A DNA stretch of 64,000 bases. It comes from Halobacteriales archaeon YIM A00013. GTDB lineage: Archaea > Halobacteriota > Halobacteria > Halobacteriales > Haloarculaceae. The stretch spans positions 1,302,001-1,366,000 of the forward strand of contig JAKCFM010000001.1 in assembly GCA_025041195.1 (NCBI GenBank), given 5' to 3'. Positions 62,576 to 64,000 of the stretch are shown in pieces (position 1 is the stretch's first letter; each line of letters starts with the position of its first letter). Both the position numbers and the translations under genes were made by a program. The notes beneath the pieces are model-generated. The model was not told the origin of the DNA and ran no database searches. It saw only the letters and a program-made list of their open reading frames with translations.

Positions 62576-62938
62576 ATGGTAGAGTACACCGTCGAGATCG
62601 AGATCCCGGAGGACGCAGACATGTCCACCGCCGGCGAAACGATCACGCTCACGATACCCGAAACGGAGACAATTCTCGGGAGGGCAAGAGCAAACGGGCT
62701 GTGGCTGCCGGCAGACTGCCAGCAGGGCTGGTGTACGACCTGTGCCGCCAGATTGCTCTCGGGTGATGTAGACCAATCAACTGCGCGTCGGTATTACGAG
62801 AGCGACGCGGCAGCCGGCTTCGTGCTCACCTGTACGGCAACGCCCCGCTCTGATTGTCGGATCGTCGCCTGTCAGCGAGGGTCGATTCTCGAGCATCGGG
62901 CCGAACACGACCTGCCACCAGGCCGTTCGAAGGGGTGA
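62576..62938 (+). CDS. 2Fe-2S ferredoxin (plant type)
   Basis: A 120-residue electron carrier from ATG 62576. The cluster ligands are in PADCQQGWCTTCAARLLSGD (C-x4-C-x2-C), with the fourth cysteine in FVLTCTATP. The fold is that of [2Fe-2S] plant-type ferredoxins without the long haloarchaeal insertion. It is divergent from the small membrane-protein cluster. Confidence 0.88.
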   Translation: MVEYTVEIEIPEDADMSTAGETITLTIPETETILGRARANGLWLPADCQQGWCTTCAARLLSGDVDQSTARRYYESDAAAGFVLTCTATPRSDCRIVACQRGSILEHRAEHDLPPGRSKG

Positions 62939-63047
62939 GTGATTGTCCGACACAGCGGCTTAGCGTTCACGCAGCTACATTGTTTGCTGATAGCGGATAA
63001 AAGAATTGTATTTTCAATAATTAGTTATATTTACGCTCACTACCCTT

Positions 63048-63067
63048 ATTACATACTATTACATATA
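63048..63067 (+). promoter_or_regulatory. Phased direct repeats before the MazF-type pair
   Basis: tattacatac and tattacatat form two adjacent 10-bp direct repeats ending 7 bp before the likely start codon (63075), in a TATA-rich stretch. Half-sites spaced by one helical turn fit binding of the encoded winged-helix antitoxin, overlapping the transcription start of a leaderless mRNA. Confidence 0.5.
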
Positions 63068-63074
63068 ACAGAGT

Positions 63075-63428
63075 ATGCCGATCGACATCGAACGGTTCGA
63101 AGAAAGTGATGAGTCGGAACTCCGAGCCCGGAGTCCAACAAATGCAGAAATTATTCTCACGTTTCTTGCGTCCGATCCAGAGCAGGCCTATCTCCCGAAG
63201 GAGATTCACGACCGAACAGGAGTTCCACGCGGAAGTGTAGGAGTCGTCCTCTCTCGACTTGAAGATCGTGGACTGGTGCGACATCGTGGCGAGTACTGGG
63301 CGATTACAGAATCCGACGAAATTCACTCGGTACTGTCTACCCTTCGATCCGCAGCAGCTGTATCGGACCGATTTGGACCAGAAGATCCCGAGGAGTGGGG
63401 CCCTGGCATTGGCGGGGAGCAATCCTGA
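63075..63428 (+). CDS. Winged-helix antitoxin or regulator (MarR-like)
   Basis: A 117-residue protein with a MarR-type winged helix (YLPKEIHDRTGVPRGSVGVV, then LSRLEDRGLVRHRGEYWAIT). Its stop overlaps the ATG of a MazF/PemK-type gene by one base (TGATG). Haloarchaea often pair such winged-helix proteins with MazF toxins, so this is taken as the antitoxin and repressor. Confidence 0.75.
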   Translation: MPIDIERFEESDESELRARSPTNAEIILTFLASDPEQAYLPKEIHDRTGVPRGSVGVVLSRLEDRGLVRHRGEYWAITESDEIHSVLSTLRSAAAVSDRFGPEDPEEWGPGIGGEQS

Positions 63429-63769
63429 TGCAGTATTCAGCCGGTGATGTCTGGTGGGGGCCAGCCATACACAAATCGGCACCATCCTATCGACCCTGGG
63501 TGATCATCAGCAATGATACACATCCATTCCATCACACGGAATGCGTCGCTATGGCGATAACGACACAAGCACACTCCGCAGGAGTTGAAATTCGAGCAGA
63601 GGACTGGATACGCGGAGGCTCGAAAACTGATTCGTACATCTCTCCCTGGTATGTTCTTACGATGAAATACTGTGATTTCGACCGACAGCAGGGTACCCTA
63701 CGAAAGGGGCTTTTGGAAACGGCAACTGATGAACTCACAACCTATGTCTTCGGCGTCGACCAACGGTGA
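63428..63769 (+). CDS. MazF/PemK-type toxin
   Basis: A 113-residue protein of the CcdB/PemK fold. It begins MQYSAGDVWWGPAIHKSAPS, then YRPWVIISNDTHPF, the first strands of MazF-like RNases. The middle and end (TECVAMAITTQ and WYVLTMKYCDFDRQQGTL) fit the rest of the barrel. It is translationally coupled to the antitoxin gene. mRNA interferase activity is inferred from the fold. Confidence 0.75.
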   Translation: MQYSAGDVWWGPAIHKSAPSYRPWVIISNDTHPFHHTECVAMAITTQAHSAGVEIRAEDWIRGGSKTDSYISPWYVLTMKYCDFDRQQGTLRKGLLETATDELTTYVFGVDQR

Positions 63770-63880
63770 GAGCGTCACTGCCGTAATCGATGGGGCCTCA
63801 CAGCCATCGAAATCAACAGGCCGTTCGAAGCGGTAGCCGGCGAACGAACGATTTATTCGGACCACGACGAAATCGCAGGC

Positions 63881-64000
63881 ATGAACGCCGCCGATCGGCG
63901 GGCACTCGTTTCCCGCTACACCGAAGAGGTCGTCACCGAGGCCGAACTCGACGAGCTACTCGAACGCGAGAATCCGTCGGTGTACATCGGCTACGCCCCC
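63881..64000 (+). CDS. tyrS: Tyrosyl-tRNA synthetase, 3' end outside the window
   Basis: The first 40 residues (MNAADRRALVSRYTEEVVTE, then LERENPSVYIGYAP) match the start of archaeal tyrosine-tRNA ligase. GYAP leads into the GYAPTGxxHIGH-type class I signature, cut by the window edge. The ATG at 63881 begins the expected alignment. Confidence 0.85.
   Translation, partial: MNAADRRALVSRYTEEVVTEAELDELLERENPSVYIGYAP

Overview
The window comes from a halophilic archaeon of the class Halobacteria. The evidence is acidic proteomes, Tat-type signal peptides, archaeosine synthesis (tgtA and arcS), coenzyme F420 synthesis (cofG and cofC), archaeal translation factors (aEF1-beta, SUI1), an L21e-rpoF-DUF655-ksgA-hemK cluster, a gamma-glutamylcysteine synthetase and many haloarchaea-specific regulator families. 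Most of the window is moderately GC-rich and densely packed. Three AT-rich stretches (about 7.7-9.4 kb, 38.7-41.4 kb and 52.1-53.0 kb) interrupt it and look acquired.

Layout. 1-6 kb: the end of a lidless Hsp70-like protein, a membrane J-domain protein, cofG/cofC, a RelE-type toxin-antitoxin pair with a palindromic operator, and a DoxX protein. 6-14.2 kb: an accessory region with a candidate structured RNA, a decayed TnpB, two isolated CRISPR-repeat-like sequences, an AT-rich Tat-exported protein plus two-helix membrane protein pair, a truncated DUF457 gene, a coiled-coil DNA-binding-type protein, and a large STAND NTPase with TPR repeats. 14.4-27 kb: small membrane proteins with an ArsR-type regulator, an amino-acid racemase, an ABC exporter, a CoiA-like remnant, a GT-C-like membrane protein, an Excalibur lipoprotein, an MFS exporter and SUI1. 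27-38 kb: a TMEM165/GDT1 cation transporter with a metal-regulator-like palindrome, transporters, NUDIX, tgtA/arcS, msrB, an SDR and an MFS protein.

38.7-41.6 kb: an AT-rich island carrying a non-intron, non-retron-like reverse transcriptase fused to a helical-repeat domain. It stands alone beside tRNA-Ile(GAU) behind a long non-coding leader. With the STAND NTPase, it is the best candidate for an unusual or undescribed defence system here. 41.7-51.5 kb: housekeeping genes (FxsA, FKBP, CYTH phosphatase/cyclase, S-adenosylmethionine synthetase, gshA, coaD) plus a second copy of the regulator/MFS pair.

51.6-53.3 kb: tRNA-Leu(UAG) followed by a 146-bp tandem array that repeats the 3' end of the tRNA, then an AT-rich acyltransferase gene. 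53.4-64 kb: a thiolase with a catalytically degenerate HMG-CoA-synthase-like/DUF35 fusion, the L21e-rpoF-ksgA-hemK cluster, two MetE-type methyltransferase genes, small membrane proteins, a ferredoxin, a MazF-type toxin-antitoxin pair and the start of tyrosyl-tRNA synthetase.

All assignments were made by eye from the sequence. No alignment, folding or database search was run.
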